Source: Bacteroidetes bacterium UBA2664 | GTDB taxonomy: Bacteria > Bacteroidota > Rhodothermia > Balneolales > Balneolaceae | DNA: 64,000 nt | Assembly (NCBI GenBank): GCA_002359315.1 | Contig: DEMS01000027.1 | Span: forward strand, 1-64,000 | Direction: 5' to 3' | Shown here: one piece after another, positions 45,755 through 55,356 of the stretch | Position numbering within the stretch: position 1 is the first letter of the stretch | Layout of the letters: every line of letters starts with the position of its first letter | Notes under the pieces: model-generated | What the model was told of the DNA's origin: nothing | Seen by the model: only the letters and a program-made list of their open reading frames with translations | The model's database searches: none | Translations under genes and position numbers: made by a program

Positions 45755-48700
45755 ATGAATCGAATAATGAATATTTCAAAAGTTTTACCCCTAAATTTGA
45801 CCCATTTTGTCCTGCAGGTTAGTTTGTTTCTAATCTTAGTATCCTTACCAAAAGAGTCTCTTAAAGCCCAATTATTGGGAAACCCATTTATTTATAATTT
45901 TCTCCCCGAGGAGTACCAAGCCCATAATCAGTCATGGGAAATAACAGAACTTTCCAATGGTCACATTGCCATAGCAACAGGGAACGGTATTGTACTATTT
46001 GACGGAGAAGAGTTTGAAATGGTTAGGGGTACTCCCTTAATGATTACTGATCTGCTTACCACCTCATCCGGAAAAACATACTACGGCATGTCCAACAGGT
46101 TCGGCCAAATCGTACCGGATTCTATGGGTTATCCATCTTACCATCACTTACAGGATTTGATGGATGAAGAGCATAGAGAATTTGGAGCCTTTCACAATAT
46201 GATCGAATGGGAAGATGATATTCTTGTATCAACTCGTGACAAATTGTTTCGGTTTGATGGTGAGCAGTTTACATCGATTGTTTCTATTGAAAACAATCTG
46301 TTCAATATTTTTAAAGTAAATGACAAACTATATCTGGGAGAAGTGAAAACCGGGTTACTGACTATTACTGAGAATTTTGATCTTGAAGTAGCCCCCGGCG
46401 GAGAAGCTTTGACCGACGATATGATCCCATATTTCATGCTTCCTTACAATGAAAACCAGGCTCTTATAGGAACGGTGAGAAGGGGTCTATACCTTTATCA
46501 AACCCATGAAACTGAGGATTCACCGGAAGGTACATTGACACCTTTTGTGAATGAAATTAATGACGATCTAATTGGCGGTTCAGCAACCTACGGTATCACT
46601 TTGAGCAATGGGCATTACGCGATCGGAACTTCAACCCAAGGAGTTTTTATCATGAATCGCCAAGGTGAACTTGTTCAGAGAATTTATAAAGAAAATGGAC
46701 TTGAGGTTGATGTTGTAACCGGTCTCTATGAGGATCAGAATGGAAATTTATGGATTGCAATGAATTATGGGTTTGCGATTGCAGAAATTCAAAATCCAAT
46801 CTCTTTTTATGACGATAGAAATGGATTGGAAGGAACTGTCTTATATGCGATGGAGGTCGACGAGCGACTCTATGTGGCAACCTCTCTGGGACTCTTTCAT
46901 TTGGAGGGGAATAAATTTGTTGCGAATCCTAATGTTACTGCTTTAACCTGGGATTTAGCTCAATATGAGAATCCGGATTCACCGGGCGATCTTAGTGTTC
47001 TGGCAGCCAATAATCATGGCATATACCTCGTCAATGATATGGAAACTACACGATTGTCTGAAATTTATGGAGCAAGTGTGATGCAATCCAAAGTGAATCC
47101 GCAACGCATTTATGTGGGAACACTAAACGGAATATTCTTCATCGAAAAACAGGGAGATCAATTTATTTCATCCGATGAAATCATACGCACTGAGAGCCCG
47201 GCAAGGCAACTGCTGGAAGATAAATCCGGTGGAATTTGGGTCGCCACTCAAGCTCATGGAGTGCGTTATGTTCACCCCGACTTTGATCCGGATCAGGTAC
47301 AAGTTTACACGGATGATGAAAACTATTTTGTGAACCACAATCCAACGATGCAGATGATTGAGGATACTCTTTATGTGTCTACAATCACCAACTTCTATAG
47401 ATTTGATTCAGTGAGAGATACGTTTGAAGAGTGGAGAATACCGGATTTACCTGAAGAAGAGATTTTGGGAATTTATCGCTTTTATCACAAGGATGGTACT
47501 GTATGGGCTGGAAGTTCTTCCGAACGACCCTATGTGACAGAATTCCGAAACTTTTTTTCTGATGATGCAGAAGTAAGTGGTGCTCAATTTCGAACCATAC
47601 CTCAGACTGTTTCCCTTGTCATCAATGAAATTTTTAATGATATATGGTTTGGTAACGCCAATGGACTCTACCGCTATTCACTGGATGTTGATTCTAACAT
47701 TGCCGAGTTACCGCAACCTCAAATTCGTAAAATCGATTTGATAACAGATACAATCCGAACATTTCTACCGATAATTGGAAATCAACTTGAGCAACCTTAC
47801 GGAAATACACGATTTCGGTTTACCGTTGCGGCTCCCTGGTTTGATACAAGTCGAAACGTAGAGTATCGGTATCGCTTGGAAGGATATGATCAACAGTGGT
47901 CTGATTGGACCACAAATCATGTTGTGGAATATACAGCATTACTTGAGAATGAGTATCAGTTTCAAGTACAAGCTAGAAATAGAGCAGGAGTAGAAAGTTC
48001 TGTTGCCGCTCTCACTTTTGATATCAATCCACCTTGGGTTCGAACCATATGGGCTTATCTGATCTATTTCATATTGTTTGGATTCTTTATATACGGGACT
48101 ATTCACTACTCAAATCGATATAAAACGCGCAAACTGGAGGCATTTAACAAGAAACTTGAACAAGAAGTACAAAAGCGATCGGAGGAGATTCGTCAACAAA
48201 ATAAGATCTTGAGAGAGATGAATCGTGAAAAAAATAACTTTATGAATATTGCAGTGCACGATCTTAGAAATCCGCTTACGGGGATTCAGGCAATTGGTGA
48301 ACTTTTGTCATTGAAAGATAGTAAACTCACTCAGGAGGAGATTCAAGAGATAGGCAAAACGATCAATCAGAGCTCAAATCGAATGTTTGAATTAATTGAA
48401 AACTATCTCAATGTGCATCGTATCGAACAGCGGGAAATCACTGCAAAGCCGGAGCCTGTGTCCGCTCATGAATTAATTCAGAGAACAATAAAACGCTTCA
48501 GTAAAAAGTTAGCTCACAAAAAAATGAGTATAAAACCTCCGGAATCAAATGTGGATGTTGTTCTATATTCGGACCCACTGTTGACCAGTCAGATTATTGA
48601 AAATCTACTCTCAAATGCGATAAAATATTCACCGTTTGGATCTGAAATTACCATAGGTATTCAAGCAGTTGATTCCAGAGGAGAGATCTATGTACGTGAC

Positions 48701-48925
48701 GAGGGCCCCGGTATTCCAAAAGATAAACAGGATCAACTTTTTAAAAAATTTAGTAAAATCGGAAGCAAACCAACAGGGGATGAGGTCTCCATTGGGCTGG
48801 GTTTATCCATTGTAAAGCAACTCGCTGAAATGATGAATGGCGAGGTTCGATGTGAAAGTGAATCGGGGATAGGATCTACTTTTTATGTAAATCTGCCGCA
48901 GGCAAAAGCAGCAGAAACATATTAA
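45755..48925 (+). CDS. Two-component propeller sensor histidine kinase, third type
   Basis: About 1056 residues. A signal or anchor segment (about 10-38) is followed by a propeller-type periplasmic sensor, less regular than in the other two (about 45-680), a Y_Y_Y domain (about 700-755, with YRYRLEGYDQQWSDW), a transmembrane helix (about 765-785), a coiled coil and a DHp with His835 in NIAVHDLRNPLTG. The ATPase domain has DEGPGIPKDKQDQLFKKF and GLGLSIVKQL. The H-box differs from the GIAHEIKNPL of the amplified kinases, so it belongs to another lineage. The ATG at 45755 is preferred to an in-frame TTG at 45737. It has no receiver and no adjacent response regulator. Confidence 0.9.
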   Translation: MNRIMNISKVLPLNLTHFVLQVSLFLILVSLPKESLKAQLLGNPFIYNFLPEEYQAHNQSWEITELSNGHIAIATGNGIVLFDGEEFEMVRGTPLMITDLLTTSSGKTYYGMSNRFGQIVPDSMGYPSYHHLQDLMDEEHREFGAFHNMIEWEDDILVSTRDKLFRFDGEQFTSIVSIENNLFNIFKVNDKLYLGEVKTGLLTITENFDLEVAPGGEALTDDMIPYFMLPYNENQALIGTVRRGLYLYQTHETEDSPEGTLTPFVNEINDDLIGGSATYGITLSNGHYAIGTSTQGVFIMNRQGELVQRIYKENGLEVDVVTGLYEDQNGNLWIAMNYGFAIAEIQNPISFYDDRNGLEGTVLYAMEVDERLYVATSLGLFHLEGNKFVANPNVTALTWDLAQYENPDSPGDLSVLAANNHGIYLVNDMETTRLSEIYGASVMQSKVNPQRIYVGTLNGIFFIEKQGDQFISSDEIIRTESPARQLLEDKSGGIWVATQAHGVRYVHPDFDPDQVQVYTDDENYFVNHNPTMQMIEDTLYVSTITNFYRFDSVRDTFEEWRIPDLPEEEILGIYRFYHKDGTVWAGSSSERPYVTEFRNFFSDDAEVSGAQFRTIPQTVSLVINEIFNDIWFGNANGLYRYSLDVDSNIAELPQPQIRKIDLITDTIRTFLPIIGNQLEQPYGNTRFRFTVAAPWFDTSRNVEYRYRLEGYDQQWSDWTTNHVVEYTALLENEYQFQVQARNRAGVESSVAALTFDINPPWVRTIWAYLIYFILFGFFIYGTIHYSNRYKTRKLEAFNKKLEQEVQKRSEEIRQQNKILREMNREKNNFMNIAVHDLRNPLTGIQAIGELLSLKDSKLTQEEIQEIGKTINQSSNRMFELIENYLNVHRIEQREITAKPEPVSAHELIQRTIKRFSKKLAHKKMSIKPPESNVDVVLYSDPLLTSQIIENLLSNAIKYSPFGSEITIGIQAVDSRGEIYVRDEGPGIPKDKQDQLFKKFSKIGSKPTGDEVSIGLGLSIVKQLAEMMNGEVRCESESGIGSTFYVNLPQAKAAETY

Positions 48926-48941
48926 ACTTAATTTTTAAGTT
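48925..48941. terminator. Weak AT-rich hairpin between convergent genes
   Basis: AACTTAA / TTAAGTT with loop TTT directly after the kinase stop codon. It may mark the end of one or both convergent transcripts, but is short and AT-rich. Confidence 0.3.
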
Positions 48942-48959
48942 ACTACATTGGCCGAATTG

Positions 48960-50696
48960 TCAATACCCCGCTGCCTGTCCATCCACTCTGGACTCGGATG
49001 CTCCAAAATAGACTCCTTTTTCATGGTCTTTTAAGATTCCCTGATACCTGCCGAAAAACTCCATCCCTATTTGCACCCTGTGTCCTCTGGACCGTAATGC
49101 ACGCACCGTTTCATAATCAATAGCAGACTCTAAGTGAAGGGTTCCGCCATCTTCCAGAATATCAGGCAGATCATCCGTCGGTTGGGTCGACCCGGCATGC
49201 ATCCATCGCAGCGCATCACCGGCTGCCTGAATATTCATACCAAAATCGATCACATTGGTAATCAGACTCAAATGTCCGACCGGCTGATACCCGCCACCCA
49301 TATTCCCGAAACTGAACCATGGTTTTCCATCTTTCATTGCAAAACCCGGTATAATGGTGTGAAACGGCCTTTTACCCGGTTCATAGGCATTCGGGTGGTC
49401 CGGATCGAGTGAAAAGAGTTCCCCCCTGTTTTGCAGGCTAAATCCGGTGCCCGGAACAACAAAACCAGTTCCCATACCGCGAAAATTACTTTGAATCAGC
49501 GACACCATATTGCCATCCTTATCTGCGGTTGTCAGATAAATGGTACCGCCTTGATGCAATCCATCAACTCCCGATACCACTCTCCGGGCCGCTCTGTCAG
49601 TGATCAGTTCCCTGCGTTCTGCCGCATACTCTTTTGATAGAAGCTTATCCAAAGGCTGATCGTAAAAATCGGAATCCGCATAATATTTTGCACGATCTTC
49701 ATAGACTAATTTTTTGGCCTCAACCATCAAATGTAACGTCTCTTCCGATGCAAATCCCATCGACGAGAGATCGTAACCCTCAAGGATATTGAGCATTTGC
49801 AACACAGCGATGCCCTGACTATTCCCCCCTAATTGATAAATATCATATCCGCGATAGTTCACAGAAATAGGATCCACCCATTCAGACCGGTGTGAACTGA
49901 AATCTTCATATCGTAGATATCCTCCATGTTCACGCATGAACGCATCCATTTTTTCAGCAATCTCCCCTTCATAAAAAGCAGATCGCCCCTCTTCAGCCAA
50001 CAGCCTGAATGTGTTCCCTAAATCAGGATTACTGAAAATTTCGCCTTTCTCCGGTGCGCGTCCGTCGATTGTAAAAGTTTCCACAAAAGCACCCGGCTGG
50101 CTGCTCAAAACCGGGACACTACGCTGCCAGGAATCTGCAATAGCCTCGGTGACCGGAAAACCATTTTCTGCGTAATAAATAGACTGCTCCAGAATGTCAG
50201 CCATGCTTAAAGACCCGAATCGTTCATGCATATCAAACCAGCCACCCACGGCACCCGGAACAGATACGGATAGCAGGGTTGATGGTGGAATGCGATTCGG
50301 GCTGCCCAGCTCATCAAGTTCTTCCATAAGCCGGTCATAGGATAAACCCATCGGAGACCGTCCACTGGCATTGATTGTGTATATCTGTCCGCTCTCTTCA
50401 TGCCAGATAATGGCAAACAGATCCCCTCCTATTCCGTTACCGGTCGGTTCCATCAACCCCATGGCAGAATTAGCAGCAATGGCTGCATCAATCGCATTAC
50501 CCCCTTTTTTCAATATATCCAGTCCGATTTGAGTGGCCAATGGATGGCTCGTTGCAACCATTCCGCGCTGACCAATCACTTCTGACCGGGTCTGAAAATG
50601 CTCCCCCGTTGGGCGGTCTATTTGTGCATGAACAGAATCGATCAGCAATGAGTTGAAGAGAAGTGATATTATCGGAACTAAAATAAATCTAAGCAT
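48960..50696 (-). CDS. ggt: Gamma-glutamyltransferase
   Basis: A 578-residue secreted enzyme that hydrolyses or transfers the gamma-glutamyl group of glutathione-like compounds. A signal peptide (about 1-24, ending VHAQ) is followed by GGNAIDAAIAANSAMGLMEP, a family signature. Self-cleavage should occur before Thr385 in GGTIYLTTADKDGN; the usual second Thr is replaced by Ile, which is seen in some relatives. GNMGGGYQPVGH in the small subunit is also typical. It stands alone, divergent from the GroES-like gene. In a bacillithiol organism its substrates may be dietary or environmental gamma-glutamyl peptides. Confidence 0.93.
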   Translation of the reverse strand: MLRFILVPIISLLFNSLLIDSVHAQIDRPTGEHFQTRSEVIGQRGMVATSHPLATQIGLDILKKGGNAIDAAIAANSAMGLMEPTGNGIGGDLFAIIWHEESGQIYTINASGRSPMGLSYDRLMEELDELGSPNRIPPSTLLSVSVPGAVGGWFDMHERFGSLSMADILEQSIYYAENGFPVTEAIADSWQRSVPVLSSQPGAFVETFTIDGRAPEKGEIFSNPDLGNTFRLLAEEGRSAFYEGEIAEKMDAFMREHGGYLRYEDFSSHRSEWVDPISVNYRGYDIYQLGGNSQGIAVLQMLNILEGYDLSSMGFASEETLHLMVEAKKLVYEDRAKYYADSDFYDQPLDKLLSKEYAAERRELITDRAARRVVSGVDGLHQGGTIYLTTADKDGNMVSLIQSNFRGMGTGFVVPGTGFSLQNRGELFSLDPDHPNAYEPGKRPFHTIIPGFAMKDGKPWFSFGNMGGGYQPVGHLSLITNVIDFGMNIQAAGDALRWMHAGSTQPTDDLPDILEDGGTLHLESAIDYETVRALRSRGHRVQIGMEFFGRYQGILKDHEKGVYFGASESRVDGQAAGY

Positions 50697-50873
50697 ACCA
50701 GGAGTGATTGGTTAATAGTTGGCTATTAAATGATACAACGGCAATTTAGGTTTCACAAATTTCTGAATGAAACGTTTTATTGTATTCGGTCGTTTCTTTC
50801 CTCATATACTGATTTTTTGCCGCTAAACATTTACATTTCAAAAAGTTTAATGAATGAACCTTTAGATTAATCG

Positions 50874-51251
50874 ATGATTCAGGAATATCTTAATTCAGTA
50901 GAAAAATTTATCATTATTGGGGACCGGGTTTTAGTGAAACCCCGGGATATGGAGACTCATACCAAGAGCGGATTGGTTCTTCCCGCTTCTGTGAAAGAAA
51001 AAGAGGAAATTCATAGCGGATATATCATTAAAACGGGACCGGGTTATCCGATCCCATCACAGGAGATTGATGAACCCTGGAAAGATGGATCAGCAGACCC
51101 CAAATATATGGGGATGCAGGCGAAAGAGGGAGATTTAGCGATTTTCCTAAAAAACCGAACCTTTGAAATTGAATTTGAAAACGAGAAGTATCTGATCGTA
51201 CCTCATGGAGCCATTTTGCTCCTGATTCGTGACGATTTAACCCTGGATTAA
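50874..51251 (+). CDS. GroES-family co-chaperone-like protein
   Basis: A 125-residue Cpn10-fold protein: IIGDRVLVKPRDMETHTKSG LVLPASV resembles the GroES start, followed by KEGDLAIFLKNRTFEIEFENEKYLIVP and a final HGAILLLIRDD. It is longer than normal GroES (about 95 residues), with an insert around 65-85 (DEPWKDGSADPKYMG), and no groEL is adjacent. It may therefore be a specialised paralogue rather than the housekeeping GroES. It begins a three-gene run with the MBL-fold and zinc-ribbon genes. Confidence 0.85.
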   Translation: MIQEYLNSVEKFIIIGDRVLVKPRDMETHTKSGLVLPASVKEKEEIHSGYIIKTGPGYPIPSQEIDEPWKDGSADPKYMGMQAKEGDLAIFLKNRTFEIEFENEKYLIVPHGAILLLIRDDLTLD

Positions 51252-51261
51252 TTAAACCATT

Positions 51262-52161
51262 ATGAAAAGAATTGATTTTATAAAATACGCAGGCATGTTA
51301 TCCGCAGGATTTACTATCCTGCCAACGTTGAGTTTTAAGCAAGAATCGCCTTTTACGCAGCTGAGAGGAGGTGTGGGTATTTTTTCTATGCAGGGAGGCA
51401 CTATTGGGTGGTACACAACTGATAATGGCATTTTGGCCATCGATTCGCAATTTCCTGCCCCTGCCAGCGCTTTTGTGGAGGGCATTTCAGAGTACGGTTC
51501 CGGGATGGAACGTGTACTCTTTAATACTCATCATCATGGGGATCACGTAGGCGGAAATCCGGTTTTTCAGAATAATGGCTATGAAATTATCGCCCACCAA
51601 AATGTTCCTGAACTGCAGAGGAGTTCAGCCATCGCATCAGACAGTGAAGCCGATCAAGCATATCCAGAAACGGTATTCAGTGATCAATACAGCAAGAGAA
51701 TGGGCAACGAAACGATTACAGCTAAATATTATGGTCCGGCTCATACCAAAGGAGATTCTGTCATTTGGTTTGAAAACGCAAATGTAGCTCATATGGGAGA
51801 CCTCATATTCAATCGTCTTTATCCCTTTATTGACAGAAATGGTGGGGCCTCTATTTCCGGCTGGATTGAACTGCTTGAAACGGTTTATAATGAAGCGGAT
51901 GCTGAAACACTGTTTATTTTCGGTCATGGGAATCCCGATTTTGGAGTGACCGGAGACAGGGAGGACCTGATGGTAAAACGGGATTTTCTCACGAAACTTC
52001 TCGATTATACTGAAACTGCCATTCAGGAAGGACGTTCCCGTGAAGATATTACAGACCGGGATCAATTTGAAGAATTCCCCGATTTTGTCAGCCCCAGTGC
52101 TTTTTTATCTCTATCCCGTAACATAGATGTCGCATATCTTGAACTTACAAGTGAAGAGTGA
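51262..52161 (+). CDS. MBL-fold metallo-hydrolase
   Basis: A 299-residue metallo-beta-lactamase-fold enzyme with the metal site HHHGDHVGG (His90-His92, Asp94, His95), a further His in GPAHTKGDSVIWF, Asp in AHMGDLIFNRLYPF and His in FGHGNPDF. The N-terminus (MKRIDFIKYAGMLSAGFTILP) looks like a secretion signal. The substrate cannot be assigned; related periplasmic proteins act on lactams, lactones or thioesters. It starts 10 bp after the GroES-like gene and overlaps or abuts the small zinc-ribbon gene. Confidence 0.9.
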   Translation: MKRIDFIKYAGMLSAGFTILPTLSFKQESPFTQLRGGVGIFSMQGGTIGWYTTDNGILAIDSQFPAPASAFVEGISEYGSGMERVLFNTHHHGDHVGGNPVFQNNGYEIIAHQNVPELQRSSAIASDSEADQAYPETVFSDQYSKRMGNETITAKYYGPAHTKGDSVIWFENANVAHMGDLIFNRLYPFIDRNGGASISGWIELLETVYNEADAETLFIFGHGNPDFGVTGDREDLMVKRDFLTKLLDYTETAIQEGRSREDITDRDQFEEFPDFVSPSAFLSLSRNIDVAYLELTSEE

Positions 52162-52327
52162 TCCAATAAATAAATCGGTCGGGAATCAACAGAACCGTTG
52201 CCTTTATTGCGGGCAGCCGGCCGATCTGGTTTGGGTACACGGTCATGGACAATGCTCAAATTGTGGCATCAATGTCGATGAGTGTTGCCGCGGAGAGAGT
52301 TGTGAGAAGGAGTCATTCAAAAAATGA
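52151..52327 (+). CDS. Small zinc-ribbon protein
   Basis: About 58 residues if translation begins at GTG 52151; an ATG at 52127 in the same frame gives 66. The core CLYCGQPADLVWVHGHGQC followed by SNCGINVDECCRGESC holds two CxxC-type pairs plus extra cysteines, a typical zinc ribbon. The conserved, ordered Cys pattern argues that it is real although short. It overlaps the end of the MBL-fold gene. Its function is unknown; it may bind a metal or nucleic acid. Confidence 0.7.
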   Translation: MKSDPINKSVGNQQNRCLYCGQPADLVWVHGHGQCSNCGINVDECCRGESCEKESFKK

Positions 52328-52432
52328 TGAGTGCATAAGTCTAAAAGATGAATACTGCCTGGGAAAAAGTTTATGAAAATGTGACGGTCAAATATGATAG
52401 TGGCAGCAATTCCAAAGTAGAAACGGTTTGCA

Positions 52433-54292
52433 TCACTTGATCAACATCATCTTTTTCGAAATAACGGTTTCATTGGTAACGATTCTGTAGAGATAAACGC
52501 CGGAGGCCAGACCGGAACCGTCAAAAATGATCGAATGAAACCCACTGTTTAACTGTCCATCCACCAATGTTGCCACTTTTCTGCCAAGGGTATCATATAC
52601 ATCAATTAAGACATCCTTTGTGTCACTGAGTGCAAATTCAATGCGAGTCGTAGGGTTGAAAGGGTTCGGAAAATTTTGGGAAATAACATCTTCATCCGGC
52701 TCAATGGAGTTTATTTCAAGGGTATATCCGGATGTTATCCCTGATTCATTCGTATTGATCACGGCTACATTTACATCAACAAGGTCTTCCCATGACCATG
52801 TTGTCTGGACTATTTGTCGGGTTGAATTTGGATCGAACGCAGTAATATATTCAACAGAACCATCCAGGAAATAACCTACGACACCCAATCCAAATCCTTT
52901 CGATTCTTGTGAGTCTAAAATGAACAAGGGTTGTCCCAGAGAGTTACTGGAAGGAACCAAATTATGATAACGTGCAGCAAATGATTGTAATGGTACAACT
53001 TGATTGATAAATGTTGGAGAGTTTGGTGTTAAGGGTTGAGCCTCTCCCAAACTTGCGTTCGGATAGTTTTCCCGGTCAGAAAAACCAAAATTATACCGGG
53101 AAAAATCGGGCCCGGAACCCATATGCCACATGTGATTTTGTATATGTTCATTTTTAATCGATGACCCATTTGATTTCAACACCTGATCCATTGAATCAAT
53201 AAACCTGAATTCATTACCGTTGCCGGACGCTCGATCCTGTTCGATTACATCCCATACCTCTACCCAGAATTCAGGCCCAAATTTCTCATGAAAATAGATC
53301 ATCCAGGTAACATGCCAATAGAGGCCCGGTGTGGCGGATCCTGGATTGTCAAAAATTGACAGGCTGTGAGGGCTATTTCTGTCCCAATATTCATTCTTAT
53401 CGCTAAAATCTTCATTATAATCCTCGTTTTTACCCATGATGTAATTGTAATAATCGTTCACATCCGGGAATACGACATCCTCCATCAGGGTGGCATCCAT
53501 CTCGGTCCATACCGTATAGTTTCTTAAACCACCTGACCCTATTACCTCAAACTGAGAGGAATGCTTTAACTCGTGTGCAATCGTTGCATAGAGAGCTCCG
53601 ATTACATCCCCTTCCGGGTGGGTGTTTGGGTCAAAACCCTCAAAATTATTATTAACTGCAATCCTTGATGAAGAGCCGGAGAAATACGTTCTCCCATACA
53701 CATTAAAATTTTCAAAAGAGATCTCATAAGGTTCATCTTCAATAAAATCTTTAAAGCCAAGATTCCCCACCATATAGCTGTAGGAAGAATCTGCCGCAAA
53801 AGCTGCTTTTTCTACATAATCCGGAATTCCGTTTTCATTATCATCTTCAGCCGGAACAGCATGTGATCCGGATGTATCATATTTCAAAATGAAATTCCCG
53901 GAAGGTGAGATATAGCTGTTTCCAACTTGTGAGGCGGTTTGTGGATTGAGCAACCCTTCTATTTTGGCCGCAAGTTCTGGAGTAACTTCATTCTTGAGTT
54001 GCTCATATTCAATCATCACGGGCACCATACACTTTATGGGCGGATCATTTTCAGATCTGTAAATGGGATCTAATTGCTCCAAATCAAATCCGGCATAGAA
54101 TTTTTGAAGCAGAGCTTCCTCTTTGGAGATCAAGCCATTTTGTGCCGCAATTTCAATACTCTGAAAGATTGGATGATCTCCAAAATGTGAATGCCGCTCA
54201 CTGCGATCCTGTGCAGACAGGCCCGAAGAGACGATGAGCAGGGTAAAGAGCGCCAGAGATTGTACTGCAGCTGTTTTTAAAACGTTTATCAT
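52433..54292 (-). CDS. Secreted metalloprotease-like protein with T9SS sorting domain
   Basis: A 619-residue protein resembling the MXAN_6640 family. A signal peptide (about 1-28, ending LSAQ) is followed by a prodomain-like region, then the zinc motif HELKH at residues 240-244 (HExxH), then a long catalytic-like domain. The last 80 or so residues begin SQNFPNPFNPTTRIEFAL and end VYLYRIVTNETVISKKMMLIK, a classic type A C-terminal domain for type IX secretion. It should be exported and possibly released or attached at the cell surface. It stands alone and is divergent from trhO. Confidence 0.9.
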   Translation of the reverse strand: MINVLKTAAVQSLALFTLLIVSSGLSAQDRSERHSHFGDHPIFQSIEIAAQNGLISKEEALLQKFYAGFDLEQLDPIYRSENDPPIKCMVPVMIEYEQLKNEVTPELAAKIEGLLNPQTASQVGNSYISPSGNFILKYDTSGSHAVPAEDDNENGIPDYVEKAAFAADSSYSYMVGNLGFKDFIEDEPYEISFENFNVYGRTYFSGSSSRIAVNNNFEGFDPNTHPEGDVIGALYATIAHELKHSSQFEVIGSGGLRNYTVWTEMDATLMEDVVFPDVNDYYNYIMGKNEDYNEDFSDKNEYWDRNSPHSLSIFDNPGSATPGLYWHVTWMIYFHEKFGPEFWVEVWDVIEQDRASGNGNEFRFIDSMDQVLKSNGSSIKNEHIQNHMWHMGSGPDFSRYNFGFSDRENYPNASLGEAQPLTPNSPTFINQVVPLQSFAARYHNLVPSSNSLGQPLFILDSQESKGFGLGVVGYFLDGSVEYITAFDPNSTRQIVQTTWSWEDLVDVNVAVINTNESGITSGYTLEINSIEPDEDVISQNFPNPFNPTTRIEFALSDTKDVLIDVYDTLGRKVATLVDGQLNSGFHSIIFDGSGLASGVYLYRIVTNETVISKKMMLIK

Positions 54293-54393
54293 CCGCGATG
54301 GAAGGTTTAAATCTTGTTGAAAATCATCGTAAATTATAGAACTCAGATAGTATAAACGAATTCTAATTTAAAATCGTCTCAAAAATATAAACG

Positions 54394-55356
54394 ATGAAAA
54401 CCGAAGTCATTCTCTACTACTTTTTTCAGGAAATCAGCGATCCTGATAAATTTTGTAGTGATCATAAAAAATTCATGAAAGAATTGGGACTCAAAGGCAG
54501 AGTCTACATCAGCAGTGAGGGCATCAACGGAACCCTTGGGGGAACTCCTGAGCAAATATCAAAATATAAGGCAACCCTCCGTGGAATCCCGGGGTTTGAG
54601 GAGACAGAGTTCAAAACAGATCTGCATGATGAAATTCCTTTTGCAAAGTTAAGCTGTAAAGTTCGGGAGGAGATTGTCGCGATACATGAACCCAACCTGA
54701 ACCCGAAAGAGGGCGGGTATTATATGTCTCCGGCCGAATGGAAAGAGGTGATGGAAAACCGGGACGACTATGTGATGATCGATGTGCGAAATAATTATGA
54801 ATCGAGAGTCGGCCATTTCAAAGGAGCCATCAAGCCGGATGTTGAGAACTTTTATGATTTCCCAAAATGGCTGGACGAAGCCGGAAAAGAGATCCCGAAA
54901 GACAAAAAAGTTCTGATGTACTGTACCGGGGGAATTCGTTGCGAAAAATTTTCAGTGTTAATGAAGAAGAAAGGCTGGGATGATGTAAATCAGCTTCATG
55001 GCGGCATCCTGAAATATGCAAAAGAGGAAGGCGGGGAGCACTTTGAAGGAAAATGTTTTGTCTTTGACGACCGATTGGTAGTACCCGTTAACAAAGAGAA
55101 TTTACAACCGATTGCAAAATGTGATATTACCGGCAAACCTGCAGACAGTTATATCAACTGTGCCAATATGGAGTGTAACAAGTTGTTTGTCTGTTCTGAA
55201 GAGGGGGCGCAAATAATGGAAGGCTGCTGCAGTGAGGAGTGCAAAAAGAGCGAGTACAAAAGGCCCTTTGATCCGGATCACGCTTTTAAACCATTTCGGA
55301 AATGGTATAATTACTTTAATGAAGATTTCAAAGAGCGTGAACTTCAAAAGCAGTAG
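54394..55356 (+). CDS. trhO: tRNA uridine(34) hydroxylase TrhO (YceA-type rhodanese)
   Basis: A 320-residue protein with an N-terminal acylphosphatase-like domain (FQEISDPDKFCSDHKKFM, GRVYISSEGINGTLGG) and a central rhodanese domain with active Cys177 in MYCTGGIRCEKF. The C-terminal part has a Cys-rich cluster (CANMECNKLFVC, CCSEEC) that could hold a metal. The family hydroxylates uridine 34 of certain tRNAs. Domain order and length match. The downstream pseudouridine synthase overlaps it by 38 bp, so the two RNA-modification genes are probably co-translated. Confidence 0.93.
   Translation: MKTEVILYYFFQEISDPDKFCSDHKKFMKELGLKGRVYISSEGINGTLGGTPEQISKYKATLRGIPGFEETEFKTDLHDEIPFAKLSCKVREEIVAIHEPNLNPKEGGYYMSPAEWKEVMENRDDYVMIDVRNNYESRVGHFKGAIKPDVENFYDFPKWLDEAGKEIPKDKKVLMYCTGGIRCEKFSVLMKKKGWDDVNQLHGGILKYAKEEGGEHFEGKCFVFDDRLVVPVNKENLQPIAKCDITGKPADSYINCANMECNKLFVCSEEGAQIMEGCCSEECKKSEYKRPFDPDHAFKPFRKWYNYFNEDFKERELQKQ

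Noticed and set aside
52348..52440. A 30-codon open frame between the zinc ribbon and the T9SS protein
   Set aside because: It has no recognisable motif or ribosome binding site and overlaps the end of the convergent gene.
55232..55318. N-terminal extension of the RluA-type pseudouridine synthase
   Set aside because: It would overlap trhO by 125 bp and matches no family domain; the ATG at 55319 gives a normal start.
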